Source: an uncultured Verrucomicrobiales bacterium
Lineage (GTDB): Bacteria > Verrucomicrobiota > Verrucomicrobiia > Verrucomicrobiales > DEV007
DNA: 52,615 bases
NCBI GenBank assembly: GCA_938082635.1
Contig: CALLLI010000023.1
Coordinates: 1-52,615, forward strand
Direction: 5' to 3'
Shown: positions 9,414-17,615 of the stretch, in pieces
Numbering within the stretch: position 1 is the stretch's first letter
Layout of the letters: each line of letters starts with the position of its first letter
Made by a program: the position numbers and the translations under genes
Notes under the pieces: model-generated
What the model was told of the DNA's origin: nothing
The model's input: only the letters and a program-made list of their open reading frames with translations
The model's database searches: none

Positions 9414-11894
9414 TTACTTCTGAAAGAGTTCGTGTTTCTGGTCACCGCCTGAGAGGAGATAAGCCAAGAGATCGAGGATGTCTTCCTCTTTCAGCGTGTC
9501 GAGTAGACCCGGTGGCATCATGGACACTTTGGAGGGCTCCATGGATTTCACATCAGGCCGGTTGACGTTCTGGATAGCATTGGGATCGAGCATGTTGACG
9601 TTCACCATGACCTGGTCGCCGCTGAGATTGACGATACGCCCCATGGTGCTGCTGCCGTTGTTCATGGTGATCACCGTAGCGTTGTATTGATCACTGATTT
9701 CTTTGCTAGGCTCGATGATCGATTCTAACAAATCCTTGGGACTGAAGCGGCCAGCCACGCCGGTAAGATCGGGACCAACTGCTCCGCCTTCGTTGCTGAA
9801 ACGATGGCAGGCGAAACAAGCCGTCGCTCCGAAGAGGTTGCGGCCATTGGCGAAGTTGCGATTTCCTTCAAGACCCACGCCAAGTGAACCTTCGACATCG
9901 GCGACGGCCCAATGTTTCACATACTCGCGGGTCTTCATTTTAAAATCTGGCTCCTTCATTTCTCCCGGTGCCAGCTCCTTGGCGAACTGTTTTTTCTGCG
10001 CGTCGCTAAGATCGGCCACGGCGTCCTTCTTGATGGATTCGACGAACTTGCCGAAACTCGCGCCACCGCGATAGCTAGCCGCTTTCTGAAACCAGGTGAA
10101 GTAACGACTGCGATCCGCGTCGTCCCAACCGTCTTTGACCAAACGTAGCGCTTTGGCGTAGGCCATCTGCTCTTCTTGGGTTGGAGCGGCTTCGAGTTGG
10201 ATGACGCCGCGTTTGCCAATGGTAGGATCTTTGAGGGCGACGAGTAACTGGCAGAGTTCGATGTCCAAGTCGCGGTCGCCTGTGGGGAATGGCTTGGTGA
10301 GGCGTCGCAAGAGTTTCTTGCGGTCCGAGTCTTTCTCGAAATTGCCCATGCGTGAGAGAAAGAGACCGATCGTACGCGTCCACACGAGGCGCTGGCTGCG
10401 ATTGAGGCCATCCCATTTCCACTTCACGAGATTGCCTAGAGCTTCTGCTTTCTGATTGGCTTGACCACAGCGAATCAGAGCCATCGTGGCTAACAGAGAG
10501 GCGTATGGATCTTTCTCTGCGAGGGCGAGGTGTTTCCAGGCGGTGATGGGCTGGCTCTCAATGGCCACGCGTGCGGCATAGCGGATATTTCTGTCTTCGT
10601 GCTTCAGATAGGGCCAGGAAATTTCGACTGCGGTGGCATCGACGCTGCCGTGATAGGCTTCGAGTCGGCGGCGCAGGCCACGGTGTTCGCGGCCCTCTGC
10701 GGCTTCTTCCAGAGCGATGGCTGCGGTGGGTTCTGTTCCGGTGTAAGTCACGCGGTAGAGTCCAGACTGGGTGCGTCGCCCGCCGATCGTGAAGTAAAGC
10801 GCGCCGTCGCCCGGATGAATACAGATGTCTGTGAGGGGCAGCGGTTGAGCGCTGATGAACTCTTCGAAATCAGCTTTATAAGTAGAGCCGTCCGGTTGCA
10901 AATGCACTGCATAGAGTTTCCCGTAGCTCCAGTCACAGATGAAGAAGGCGTCTTGATACTTGGCAGGAAACTTGGCGCCATAACCGAAGCACACGCCGGT
11001 GGGTGAACCCGGTCCGATGTCGGCAATGCCTGGCAAGCTGTCTTCATAGTAGGCGGGCCATTTCGCAGCGCCGTTGCGCCAACCAAACTCCGCTCCACTA
11101 ACGACATGATTGACGCGTGTTGGTCGGTACCATGGCGTGTTCACGTCCCACTCCATGTCCGCATCGAAGGTAAAGAGTTCTCCGTCGCGTGAGAAAGCAG
11201 CGTCGTACTGATTTCGAAATCCAGTGGCCATGAGTTCCCACGTCTTGCCTTCGGGATCGGTCTTCGCGATGAACCCACGTGGCGCGAGCGTGCCGCGCAT
11301 GAAGCCTCTACCATAAACACGAGGGAGGACTTGGTCTTCTCCCCAGAAAGGAGGCACGCGTGTCTTCTGCATCGGAGGCAAGTCCGTCTGATTTCCGACG
11401 ACGACATAAATGGATTCGCCATCAGGGGAGAGGACGACGGAGTGGGGCCCGTGCTCGCCGCCGCCTTTCAGCTTCCGAAGTAGGGTTACTTTGTCAAAGG
11501 CGTCGTCACCATCGGTGTCTTGGATACGGTAGAGCCCGCGACCCTCGAAGGCTTCATTGGCCACAATGCAATAAAGACTATCAAAGGCATAGAGAAGCCC
11601 GTGCGCCTGTCCGACAGGCAGGTCGATCTTCTCAATGGCCGTTGGCTCTAATACTTGTCCGGCTGCAGGCGGCGTCATGCGGTAGAGGGAGCCGTATTGG
11701 TCAGAGACAATCAGCCTTCCCTTGGGATCGGAGCAGATGCTGACCCAGGATCCCTGATCTTCTTTAGGCACCGAATAGAGCAATTCCACGGCAAAGCCTT
11801 CCTTGATGTTCAAGTCTGCGATGGGTGTCGCGTTATTGGCGCCCAGGGCCAGGGTTGGCAGGAATCCAAGGAGGGCGAGAAGGCGTAGGGTCAT
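9414..11894 (-). CDS. PVC-type heme-binding CxxCH protein (exported)
   Basis: Starting at 11894 gives 826 residues with a clean signal peptide (M-T-L-R-L-L-A-L-L-G-F-L-P-T-L-A-L-G-A). The upstream alternative at 12062 adds 56 residues that overlap the divergent hisD start, so it is rejected. The N-terminal half is a sorbosone-dehydrogenase-like beta-propeller (G-Q-A-H-G-L-L-Y-A, G-G-E-H-G-P-H-S-V, G-F-R-N-Q-Y-D-A). A HEAT-like helical middle section follows, then a C-terminal cytochrome c domain with C-F-A-C-H at 693-697 and M-M-P-P-G-L supplying the likely axial Met. Proteins of this architecture are greatly expanded in Planctomycetes and Verrucomicrobia; the electron donor and substrate are unknown, with oxidation of sugars or alcohols in the periplasm a common proposal. 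The MMPL gene follows 18 bp downstream. Confidence 0.87.
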   Translation of the reverse strand: MTLRLLALLGFLPTLALGANNATPIADLNIKEGFAVELLYSVPKEDQGSWVSICSDPKGRLIVSDQYGSLYRMTPPAAGQVLEPTAIEKIDLPVGQAHGLLYAFDSLYCIVANEAFEGRGLYRIQDTDGDDAFDKVTLLRKLKGGGEHGPHSVVLSPDGESIYVVVGNQTDLPPMQKTRVPPFWGEDQVLPRVYGRGFMRGTLAPRGFIAKTDPEGKTWELMATGFRNQYDAAFSRDGELFTFDADMEWDVNTPWYRPTRVNHVVSGAEFGWRNGAAKWPAYYEDSLPGIADIGPGSPTGVCFGYGAKFPAKYQDAFFICDWSYGKLYAVHLQPDGSTYKADFEEFISAQPLPLTDICIHPGDGALYFTIGGRRTQSGLYRVTYTGTEPTAAIALEEAAEGREHRGLRRRLEAYHGSVDATAVEISWPYLKHEDRNIRYAARVAIESQPITAWKHLALAEKDPYASLLATMALIRCGQANQKAEALGNLVKWKWDGLNRSQRLVWTRTIGLFLSRMGNFEKDSDRKKLLRRLTKPFPTGDRDLDIELCQLLVALKDPTIGKRGVIQLEAAPTQEEQMAYAKALRLVKDGWDDADRSRYFTWFQKAASYRGGASFGKFVESIKKDAVADLSDAQKKQFAKELAPGEMKEPDFKMKTREYVKHWAVADVEGSLGVGLEGNRNFANGRNLFGATACFACHRFSNEGGAVGPDLTGVAGRFSPKDLLESIIEPSKEISDQYNATVITMNNGSSTMGRIVNLSGDQVMVNVNMLDPNAIQNVNRPDVKSMEPSKVSMMPPGLLDTLKEEDILDLLAYLLSGGDQKHELFQK

Positions 11895-12042
11895 AGCGAT
11901 GATTACAGAAGTTCTAAGTAATGGAACGTTCCCGCGAGAGAAGCGTATGCCTCGGCTGCGGTCAAGATCGACTGGAGAGGTGGACTGCCGCATTTCTGAA
12001 AATCCCACTTGGCAGAGCCTTCGCTCGCGCCTGTGTTGAACC

Positions 12043-13338
12043 ATGGAAATCATCAAGCACACTGACGCGGATTACGCTGAGAAACGCGCTCGTCTCAATC
12101 GTCATGCCGCCCCGACGCCTGAGGTCGAGGCCACGGTGGCAGAAATTTTGGAAACGGTGCGCACGCGAGGTGATGCTGGGTTACTCGAACTCACGGAGAA
12201 GTTTGACGGGGCCAAGCTCACGGCGGAGACGCTGCGGGTGACCGAAGCGGAAATGGCCGACGCTAAGGCGTCCGTTTCCGATGAGATCCGCGATGCAGTG
12301 GCCGCTGCGAAGCTTAATGTGAGGTGCTTCGCCGAGGAGTCGATGCGACGCGATTGGTCGCGCATTAATGCGCAGGGCGCTGAAGTGGGTGAGAGGTTCC
12401 AGGGTTTCGAACGTGTTGGGATCTACGTGCCGGGTGGTTCCGCGCCGCTTGTTTCGACCGCGCTCATGACGGCTACCTTAGCGACAGCTGCCGGTGTGCC
12501 GCAGATTGTGGTGACGACGCCGTGTGATGCTTATGGCAACGTCAATCCTGCGCTTCTTTATGCGTTAGGTGAAGCTGGTGCTCACGAGGTTTACAAGGTG
12601 GGAGGAGCGCAAGCGCTTGGCGCTCTGGCCTATGGCACGGACACGATTAAGCCTGTCATTAAGGTCTTTGGGCCCGGAAATGCCTATGTGATGGAAGCGA
12701 AGCGGCAAGTGTTTGGTGCGGTGTCTGTCGATCTCTTGCCTGGTCCGAGCGAAGTGCTTGTCCTTGCCGATGACACGGCCAATCCGGCGTTCATCGCCGC
12801 TGACATGTTAGCGCAGGCCGAGCACGACCCTGTGAGCCTCGTCGGCTTCGTGACACCCTCTGCTAGTTTGCTAGATCAGGTTGTGAAGGAGATCGAGAAA
12901 CAGAAGCCGTTCCTTCGTCGTAGTCCTATTATTGATAAAGTGCTCGCCAATGGGACCTTCCTCCTGCTCGTCGAGGATTTGGCCGCAGGTGTCGCCGTGG
13001 CCAATGACTATGCTCCGGAACACCTCAGCCTTGTCTGTGCTGACGAAGACAAGTGGATCCCGCAGATAACGACGTCTGGCGGTATCTTTGTCGGAAACTA
13101 CTCGCCCGTCGCGGTGGGAGATTTCCTCGCTGGCCCGAGCCACGAATTGCCGACCGGTGGTGCCGGCAAATCCTTTCCTGGACTCACCGTCGATCAGTTC
13201 CAACGCCGCACCAGCGTGGTGAAGCTTGATCGTGAAGCCATTGCCAAGTCTGCACCCATTGTCAGCACCTTCTGCGCCGTCGAGGGCCTCGACGCCCACG
13301 CGCGTTCGGCCACCATCCGTTTGGCCGAGGAGTTTTAG
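12043..13338 (+). CDS. hisD: Histidinol dehydrogenase
   Basis: Catalyses the last two steps of histidine synthesis: two NAD-dependent oxidations of L-histidinol to L-histidine, with a zinc ion. The 431-residue protein shows the family hallmarks in order: F-E-R-V-G-I-Y-V-P-G-G, the G-P-G-N-A-Y-V loop, L-L-P-G-P-S-E-V-L-V, A-Q-A-E-H-D-P (Gln and His zinc ligands), N-D-Y-A-P-E-H-L and G-P-S-H-E-L-P-T. No other his genes are nearby, so the pathway is scattered. It is divergent from the cytochrome-type gene with about 150 bp between the chosen starts. GC-rich codon use matches its neighbours. Confidence 0.97.
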   Translation: MEIIKHTDADYAEKRARLNRHAAPTPEVEATVAEILETVRTRGDAGLLELTEKFDGAKLTAETLRVTEAEMADAKASVSDEIRDAVAAAKLNVRCFAEESMRRDWSRINAQGAEVGERFQGFERVGIYVPGGSAPLVSTALMTATLATAAGVPQIVVTTPCDAYGNVNPALLYALGEAGAHEVYKVGGAQALGALAYGTDTIKPVIKVFGPGNAYVMEAKRQVFGAVSVDLLPGPSEVLVLADDTANPAFIAADMLAQAEHDPVSLVGFVTPSASLLDQVVKEIEKQKPFLRRSPIIDKVLANGTFLLLVEDLAAGVAVANDYAPEHLSLVCADEDKWIPQITTSGGIFVGNYSPVAVGDFLAGPSHELPTGGAGKSFPGLTVDQFQRRTSVVKLDREAIAKSAPIVSTFCAVEGLDAHARSATIRLAEEF

Positions 13339-13443
13339 GCCATCAAGGAGCGGCGCTTTCCAAGCATGCTCGAAGCGCTCAGAAAGGCGCGGTTCATTCA
13401 GCTTGACTACCCGGGCCATAGGGGCTGAGACTCTTAAAATCCT

Positions 13444-13746
13444 ATGAAGAAACTCACTTTCATCACCTCCCTTCTCTTTGTTGCTTTTCTTTCCCCCGTC
13501 ATGGCGGATCGTAAGCACTCTCCTTTCGAATGGCATGGCACTGCGACGCGTATCCAGCCAGATAGCAAGTTGGCTGATAAAGAAGGCGTGAGCAATCACC
13601 CTTCTTGGATTGTGAAGCCTCTCAAGCCTGCATACTCGCGCATGGTGTCCCCTAGTGCAGGTGGTTCGGCGGCATCGGATGGCACCAGTTTCGCCAAGTG
13701 CGTAGGCAACCTTCTTTGCCCAATCCACTGGTTCAAGAAGAAGTAG
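13444..13746 (+). CDS. Small secreted protein of unknown function
   Basis: This 100-residue protein has a clear signal peptide (M-K-K-L-T-F-I-T-S-L-L-F-V-A-F-L, cleavage near V-M-A-D). The mature part is about 80 residues, polar, with two cysteines near the C-terminus (F-A-K-C-V-G-N-L-L-C-P-I) that could form a disulfide. The end is basic (W-F-K-K-K). I recognise no family. It begins 105 bp after hisD and is closed by a strong terminator at 13774-13803, so it may be a separate short transcript. Confidence 0.65.
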   Translation: MKKLTFITSLLFVAFLSPVMADRKHSPFEWHGTATRIQPDSKLADKEGVSNHPSWIVKPLKPAYSRMVSPSAGGSAASDGTSFAKCVGNLLCPIHWFKKK

Positions 13747-13773
13747 AATTCTTTCTACAGCTAAGATTTATCA

Positions 13774-13803
13774 AGAGGCGAGGGGAGCGATTCCCTCGCC
13801 TCT
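13774..13803 (+). terminator. Rho-independent terminator
   Basis: Perfect 11-bp stem AGAGGCGAGGG (13774-13784) / CCCTCGCCTCT (13793-13803) with an 8-nt loop, followed by TTCATTTTC. It sits 28 bp after the small secreted protein and ends that transcript. Confidence 0.85.
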
Positions 13804-13871
13804 TTCATTTTCTATGATGCGAGGTGGGAGGCGCTTGACGGTCCTTCGGCTGGTGCTACCGTCGCCGCATC

Positions 13872-14228
13872 ATGAAGAATCTCTTGTTCGTCTTCTTTGT
13901 CTTTGCCGGAATGATCACCTTCTTCACGCAGGCCATGGTCTTTGCGTCTCGGGTAAACGGGTTGTTCTTCTGGTTGGCTGTGATCGCTTTCATCTCGGCC
14001 ATGGTCGTGATCGGTTGCTGGAATCTCAGCGCCAAAGCCGCGAACCGCGCTGGATGGCTCTTCATGGTCATCATGGCCGCCTTCTGCATCCTCACGGCTC
14101 TTGAAAACTTTGAAGGCAGTGCTAGCCTCTATAAGATGGGCTTCTTTGGTGTCTACGCAGCAGTAGGTGCCTTTGCATTCGTCCGCGAGAAGGGCGACGA
14201 AGGCCACAGCCACGCTGCAGCACATTAG
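13872..14228 (+). CDS. Small integral membrane protein, unknown function
   Basis: 118 residues with four hydrophobic stretches (about 3-25, 31-48, 57-76 and 88-104), predicting a four-helix inner-membrane protein. The C-terminal tail is charged and His-rich (G-H-S-H-A-A-A-H), which might bind metal but could equally be incidental. It lies alone between the terminator at 13774-13803 and the convergent HtrA gene, whose stop is 6 bp away. I do not recognise the family. Confidence 0.65.
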   Translation: MKNLLFVFFVFAGMITFFTQAMVFASRVNGLFFWLAVIAFISAMVVIGCWNLSAKAANRAGWLFMVIMAAFCILTALENFEGSASLYKMGFFGVYAAVGAFAFVREKGDEGHSHAAAH

Positions 14229-14233
14229 GAAGT

Positions 14234-15739
14234 TTACTTCGTTACTAGAACGAATTGTTCGTTGCCTTGGCGGATGATGCCAAGGATCACGGAGTTGCCT
14301 TCAACGGACTCGGCGGCCTGGAGGGCTTCGCGAGTCGAGGTGATTGGCGTCTTTCCGATCTCGACAATGAGATCGTTGACCTGAAGGCCGCGTTTGCCAG
14401 CAGGGCTTTGAGCGTTCACTTGCACGACGACGGCGCCTTCATAGGCCTTGTCGAGACCAAGTTGTTCACGGACGGAATCGTCCAGCGTTTGGGTGCTGAC
14501 GCCTTCCAGATAGAACGGCGTTTCCAGAGGGAGTTCATCGTCTTGCTCGATGGCCACCGCTTCTCCGGGAGCGGGTTCACGGTCCCAGCGGTTGCGATTG
14601 ACATAACTTCCTTCCACAGCGCGCTCGCCCAGTGTGATGGGGATATCCACCACTTGGCCATCGCGCACCACACCGAAGATTACTTGGCTGCCTGGCTCCG
14701 TCCGACTGACATCGAGGCGAAGCTTGGTTCGATCAGTCACGCGGCGACCTTGGTAGTCGATGATCAGATCACCTGGTCGGAGACCGGCCTGAGCTGCTGG
14801 AGAATCTGGCACGACGGCGGCGATCAGCGCTCCAGAAACATCGCGGCGGCCTAGCCGGCGTGCCATTGTCGCATCCAGCGTTTCTAAATTAATGCCCAAG
14901 TAGCCACGGTTCACCCGGCCTTCGTCCAAGAGGCTTTGCACCACGCGGATGGCCATGTTGATCGGAATGGCGAATCCGATGCCTGTGCTAGAGCCGGTGT
15001 TGGAATAGATCATGGAATTGATGCCAATCACTCGTCCTGACGAATCGACCAACGCGCCGCCTGAGTTGCCTGGATTGATTGAGGCGTCTGTTTGAATGAA
15101 GTCGCCATAGAAGTCGCCGCCTGGTCCAACATTGCTTCGTCCCTTGGCGCTCACAATGCCCTGCGTGACGGTCTGCGTCAGTTCGAAGGGATTGCCTACG
15201 GCCAGAACGACATCGCCGACTTCACAGAGATCACTATTTGCTAGGGGCGCTGTGGGAAAGTCAGCACCATCGATCTTCAAGAGAGCGACATCGGTCGAGG
15301 GGTCTGCCGCAATGAGCTCTGCTTGATAACTTTCCTGTGACTTTGGCAGGGTTACGGTGATTTCATTTGCGCCCTGGATCACGTGGTTGTTCGTGATGAT
15401 GAAGCCGTCCGAGGTGACGAGCACCCCTGAGCCCAGTCCTTGCTGCTGGCGTTGGGTGCGGCGCTGCGGTACGGCATCTTCACCTAAGTAACGTCGCAGT
15501 ACTTCGTCCCAAGCGGGGTCGATCTGACGTTGAGTCACGCGAGCGGAGGAAATACTCACCACTGCGGGAATCACGCGCTTGATCACTGGCGCGTAAGTAT
15601 TGGGCATGGACCCGCTGCGTTTGATATCGCTGCGGTCGATGGTCAGTTTCTCCGTGAAGACGGCGGAATTCTGGCCAAAGGCGGCGCCTAACCAAAGGGT
15701 TGTCAGCGCGAGGGCATGGATCAAGAGGGATGTCTTCAT
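14234..15739 (-). CDS. HtrA/DegP-family periplasmic serine protease with two PDZ domains
   Basis: The 501-residue exported protease/chaperone degrades misfolded envelope proteins. A signal peptide covers residues 1-22 (ending A-A-F-G-Q). The chymotrypsin-like domain has the full triad: H119 in T-N-N-H-V-I, D150 in S-T-D-V-A-L-L and S226 in G-N-S-G-G. PDZ1 starts near 290 (G-Y-L-G-I-N-L-E, then S-P-A-A-Q-A-G-L-R-P-G-D), and PDZ2 lies near 410-495 (S-P-A-G-K-R-G-L-Q-V-N-D-L-I). This is the DegP/DegQ/MucD type; the exact orthologue cannot be told from sequence alone. It is the last of a minus-strand run. The CxxC small protein starts upstream at 16047, with a 35-bp gap to this start. Confidence 0.95.
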   Translation of the reverse strand: MKTSLLIHALALTTLWLGAAFGQNSAVFTEKLTIDRSDIKRSGSMPNTYAPVIKRVIPAVVSISSARVTQRQIDPAWDEVLRRYLGEDAVPQRRTQRQQQGLGSGVLVTSDGFIITNNHVIQGANEITVTLPKSQESYQAELIAADPSTDVALLKIDGADFPTAPLANSDLCEVGDVVLAVGNPFELTQTVTQGIVSAKGRSNVGPGGDFYGDFIQTDASINPGNSGGALVDSSGRVIGINSMIYSNTGSSTGIGFAIPINMAIRVVQSLLDEGRVNRGYLGINLETLDATMARRLGRRDVSGALIAAVVPDSPAAQAGLRPGDLIIDYQGRRVTDRTKLRLDVSRTEPGSQVIFGVVRDGQVVDIPITLGERAVEGSYVNRNRWDREPAPGEAVAIEQDDELPLETPFYLEGVSTQTLDDSVREQLGLDKAYEGAVVVQVNAQSPAGKRGLQVNDLIVEIGKTPITSTREALQAAESVEGNSVILGIIRQGNEQFVLVTK

Positions 15740-15774
15740 AGGCAGTGATTTAAGAGACGTCCGTGAAGGCCTGC

Positions 15775-16047
15775 TTATTCGGATTCGCCCCGAACGCAGT
15801 CATCTAAACCGTTCTCTTTCACGTCATCGCGGGTTCCAGCGCGCCACTCGCCTTTTAGGGCAGGGAAGGCACCAGAGGAGGGCGTAAATTCATCGTCGTA
15901 GACCGCTAGGATGTCGTCCCAGTAGAGTTCGCATTCGTCACAGAGCGCGACGATGCGTTTCTCATCCGAGGAAATCCAGAAGCGGAGAAGGCCATTCTCA
16001 CAGAAACCGCAAGTGCGAACGTAAGGAAGTAGTGGTGAGGCACTCAT
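15775..16047 (-). CDS. Small CxxC-CxxC (zinc-ribbon-like) protein
   Basis: 90 residues, cytoplasmic, acidic. Two CxxC pairs (C-G-F-C at residues 13-16 and C-D-E-C at 36-39) separated by about 20 residues fit a rubredoxin/zinc-ribbon knuckle pair; a third isolated cysteine lies near the C-terminus. I recognise no named family. It is placed between the OB-fold protein and HtrA on the same strand, with short gaps (18 and 35 bp), consistent with one operon. A DNA/RNA-binding or adaptor role is possible but not shown. Confidence 0.6.
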   Translation of the reverse strand: MSASPLLPYVRTCGFCENGLLRFWISSDEKRIVALCDECELYWDDILAVYDDEFTPSSGAFPALKGEWRAGTRDDVKENGLDDCVRGESE

Positions 16048-16065
16048 GAAAATTCGGGGGGCGGT

Positions 16066-16911
16066 TTAGTTAGGGAAAGCGGTGACGATGTTCTTGGTGC
16101 CCGTCTCAAAGACGATGCGGATGGATTTCAGAGCCGGCTTGCGACGTTGTCCGCCTACGCGTCCTCCGAGGTAGCCGATGCGGCGTCCCATGGACACGGT
16201 GTAGGTGCTTCGCGAGCCTTCATTGCGAGGGAGCAAACGCTGTTGGTTGGCCCGTTCCCAAGCTTGGTCTAGCAGCGCGAAGACCTCTGCTTCGGAGCTG
16301 GCATCGAAGACGCCGTGCTTGCCTGCGCGACGTGGTTGGTCTTCAGCATGTCGCATGATGTGCTCGACCCGAGTGAGCCCTTTAGGGTCACGGCCCTTGT
16401 AGGTGAGGCCGATAGCACTTTGCCAGGTCGTCTTGCCCGTTTGCTTCAGTTTGAAGGGGCCTGCTGCTGATGCCGTGTTGCCGTCGTTTGATCCCGAGGA
16501 GGCGACGCTCGGCGTGCCTCCAATGACCTTTACTTGATAGGGGCCGGTTAGCTTGATCTGCGGCTTGCCCTTGTAGAGCTCCACCACGCCGGTGACCACT
16601 ATGCTCTTGCCCTTGTAGAGTGCGGCGGGTCCTCCGGAGGGAAATTTCTTCGCCAGGTCAGCTAGGCACACGACTTTGAAGTCGGAGCCCGCGAAATTCA
16701 GAAAGTGGGTCCCACTGGAGGAGACATTGGCCTTAGCGACGCGGCCAGAGACGTTGACCGACTTGCCCTTGGCCTCCGCGATCTTCGCCGCACTTGTTGC
16801 AGGGATCGCGGCCTCCTTGGGAGCCTCGCCACGCACGAGCAGGCCAGTGATCCCAATGACCAGTGCTGCCAGCCAGGGCAATTTCTTTGGAGGCCTTCTC
16901 ATAATTGCCAC
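16066..16911 (-). CDS. Exported OB-fold protein with a C-terminal RNase-like (BECR-type?) domain
   Basis: 281 residues. An N-terminal basic/hydrophobic segment (residues 9-28) acts as signal or anchor. Residues about 38-132 form an OB-fold-like domain (G-K-S-V-N-V-S-G-R-V ... G-K-S-I-V-V-T-G-V-V-E-L-Y-K-G-K-P-Q-I), as in secreted nucleic-acid-binding proteins of this phylum. After a Ser/Gly/Asn linker, residues 150-281 form a compact domain with E-H-I-M-R-H (H184, H188), K-H-G (H199), a central helix, T-Y-T-V and a terminal strand I-R-I-V-F-E-T-G-T-x-N-I-V-T-A-F-P. A conserved early His and a terminal T-A-F/Y-P strand are reminiscent of barnase/EndoU/colicin-type (BECR) toxin RNases. The fold call is inference; the protein could instead be a non-catalytic binding domain. 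No immunity gene is evident. Confidence 0.6.
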   Translation of the reverse strand: MAIMRRPPKKLPWLAALVIGITGLLVRGEAPKEAAIPATSAAKIAEAKGKSVNVSGRVAKANVSSSGTHFLNFAGSDFKVVCLADLAKKFPSGGPAALYKGKSIVVTGVVELYKGKPQIKLTGPYQVKVIGGTPSVASSGSNDGNTASAAGPFKLKQTGKTTWQSAIGLTYKGRDPKGLTRVEHIMRHAEDQPRRAGKHGVFDASSEAEVFALLDQAWERANQQRLLPRNEGSRSTYTVSMGRRIGYLGGRVGGQRRKPALKSIRIVFETGTKNIVTAFPN

Positions 16912-16994
16912 GGATACTCAAAGAAGGTCCCAGGGTCAACCGGGACCCTGATTTCCCACTTTACAATCGTGTCCGAGAAGCTAACTACGAAACT

Positions 16995-17102
16995 ATGTTC
17001 GCTTTCATCGATATCCGCGCCGGGCTCATTCTAGCCATGTGCGCGTGCTTGGTCCTCGTTGGCATCTTTCTCCTCTATGCCACGAAAGAGTTCCGCAAGT
17101 AG
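16995..17102 (+). CDS. Possible 35-residue single-pass membrane peptide
   Basis: The frame from ATG 16995 encodes one hydrophobic helix (about residues 9-27, A-G-L-I-L-A-M-C-A-C-L-V-L-V-G-I-F-L-L-Y) followed by a basic end (K-E-F-R-K). It sits between the divergent OB-fold gene and the convergent lipoprotein gene, with no other coding sequence there. The nearest purine-rich site (GAGAAG) is about 15 bases upstream, too far for strong initiation. The helix-plus-positive-tail layout is credible, but there is no independent support. Confidence 0.35.
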   Translation: MFAFIDIRAGLILAMCACLVLVGIFLLYATKEFRK

Positions 17103-17106
17103 GGCT

Positions 17107-17358
17107 CTAGTAAGTCTGGTAGCCGCCAGTATTGGCGGGCGGTGCTGTTTGAGGTGCCTGCTGCGGGTACTGGTATGAGTTATTGTAGCCGTCAGTCGTG
17201 TTGTTCTGGTAACGGCCTTGGCCCGTCTGCGGCACGCGGCTGCGCAAGCGCTCTGCATCAAGGCTCATGCCGTAGAGGGTGTGTCCACAGCTAGTCAGGC
17301 TAAAGAGTGAACCGGCGGCCAGGAGAGGACCGAGAATAGGGAGCAGAAGATTACGCAT
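17107..17358 (-). CDS. Small lipoprotein, Gln/Asn/Pro-rich
   Basis: 83 residues. The signal peptide ends in a lipobox L-T-S-C (cleavage before C24), so the mature form is a lipid-anchored protein of about 60 residues. The mature part is rich in Q, N, Y and P (Y-Q-Y-P-Q-Q-A-P-Q-T-A-P-P-A-N-T) and looks unstructured. No family recognised. It is oriented toward, and only 4 bp from, the end of the tiny convergent membrane peptide. AT-rich sequence upstream (17359-17400) may hold its promoter. Confidence 0.65.
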   Translation of the reverse strand: MRNLLLPILGPLLAAGSLFSLTSCGHTLYGMSLDAERLRSRVPQTGQGRYQNNTTDGYNNSYQYPQQAPQTAPPANTGGYQTY

Positions 17359-17615
17359 TTGTTCGATTGAGTTGATATTACTGCAATCTTAATAAACAGC
17401 TTCAAGAAATGCAAGAGCGATTGGAAGATCTGCTTTGTGCTCAAAGGGCCATGGGCGTCGCGTAGCGAGTTAGGCTGGAGGCACGTGCTGAGCTGAGTTT
17501 TTCCCGGCCTTAGTCGTCATCGCCGGATTTCTTCAGGCAGGAGGATTTGTCCCCGGTTATTGCTCGGACGGCAAGTATTCTGCCGTTGTCTGTGGCCGAG
17601 GCATGATCCGATGAC

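Noticed and set aside
11895-12062. Longer start for the PVC cytochrome protein
   Set aside because: It would overlap the divergent hisD gene and hide the signal peptide that begins at 11894.
12871-13728. A 285-codon open frame on the minus strand across the end of hisD
   Set aside because: It lies opposite hisD and the small secreted gene, has no domain or signal features, and is a shadow of GC-rich coding sequence.
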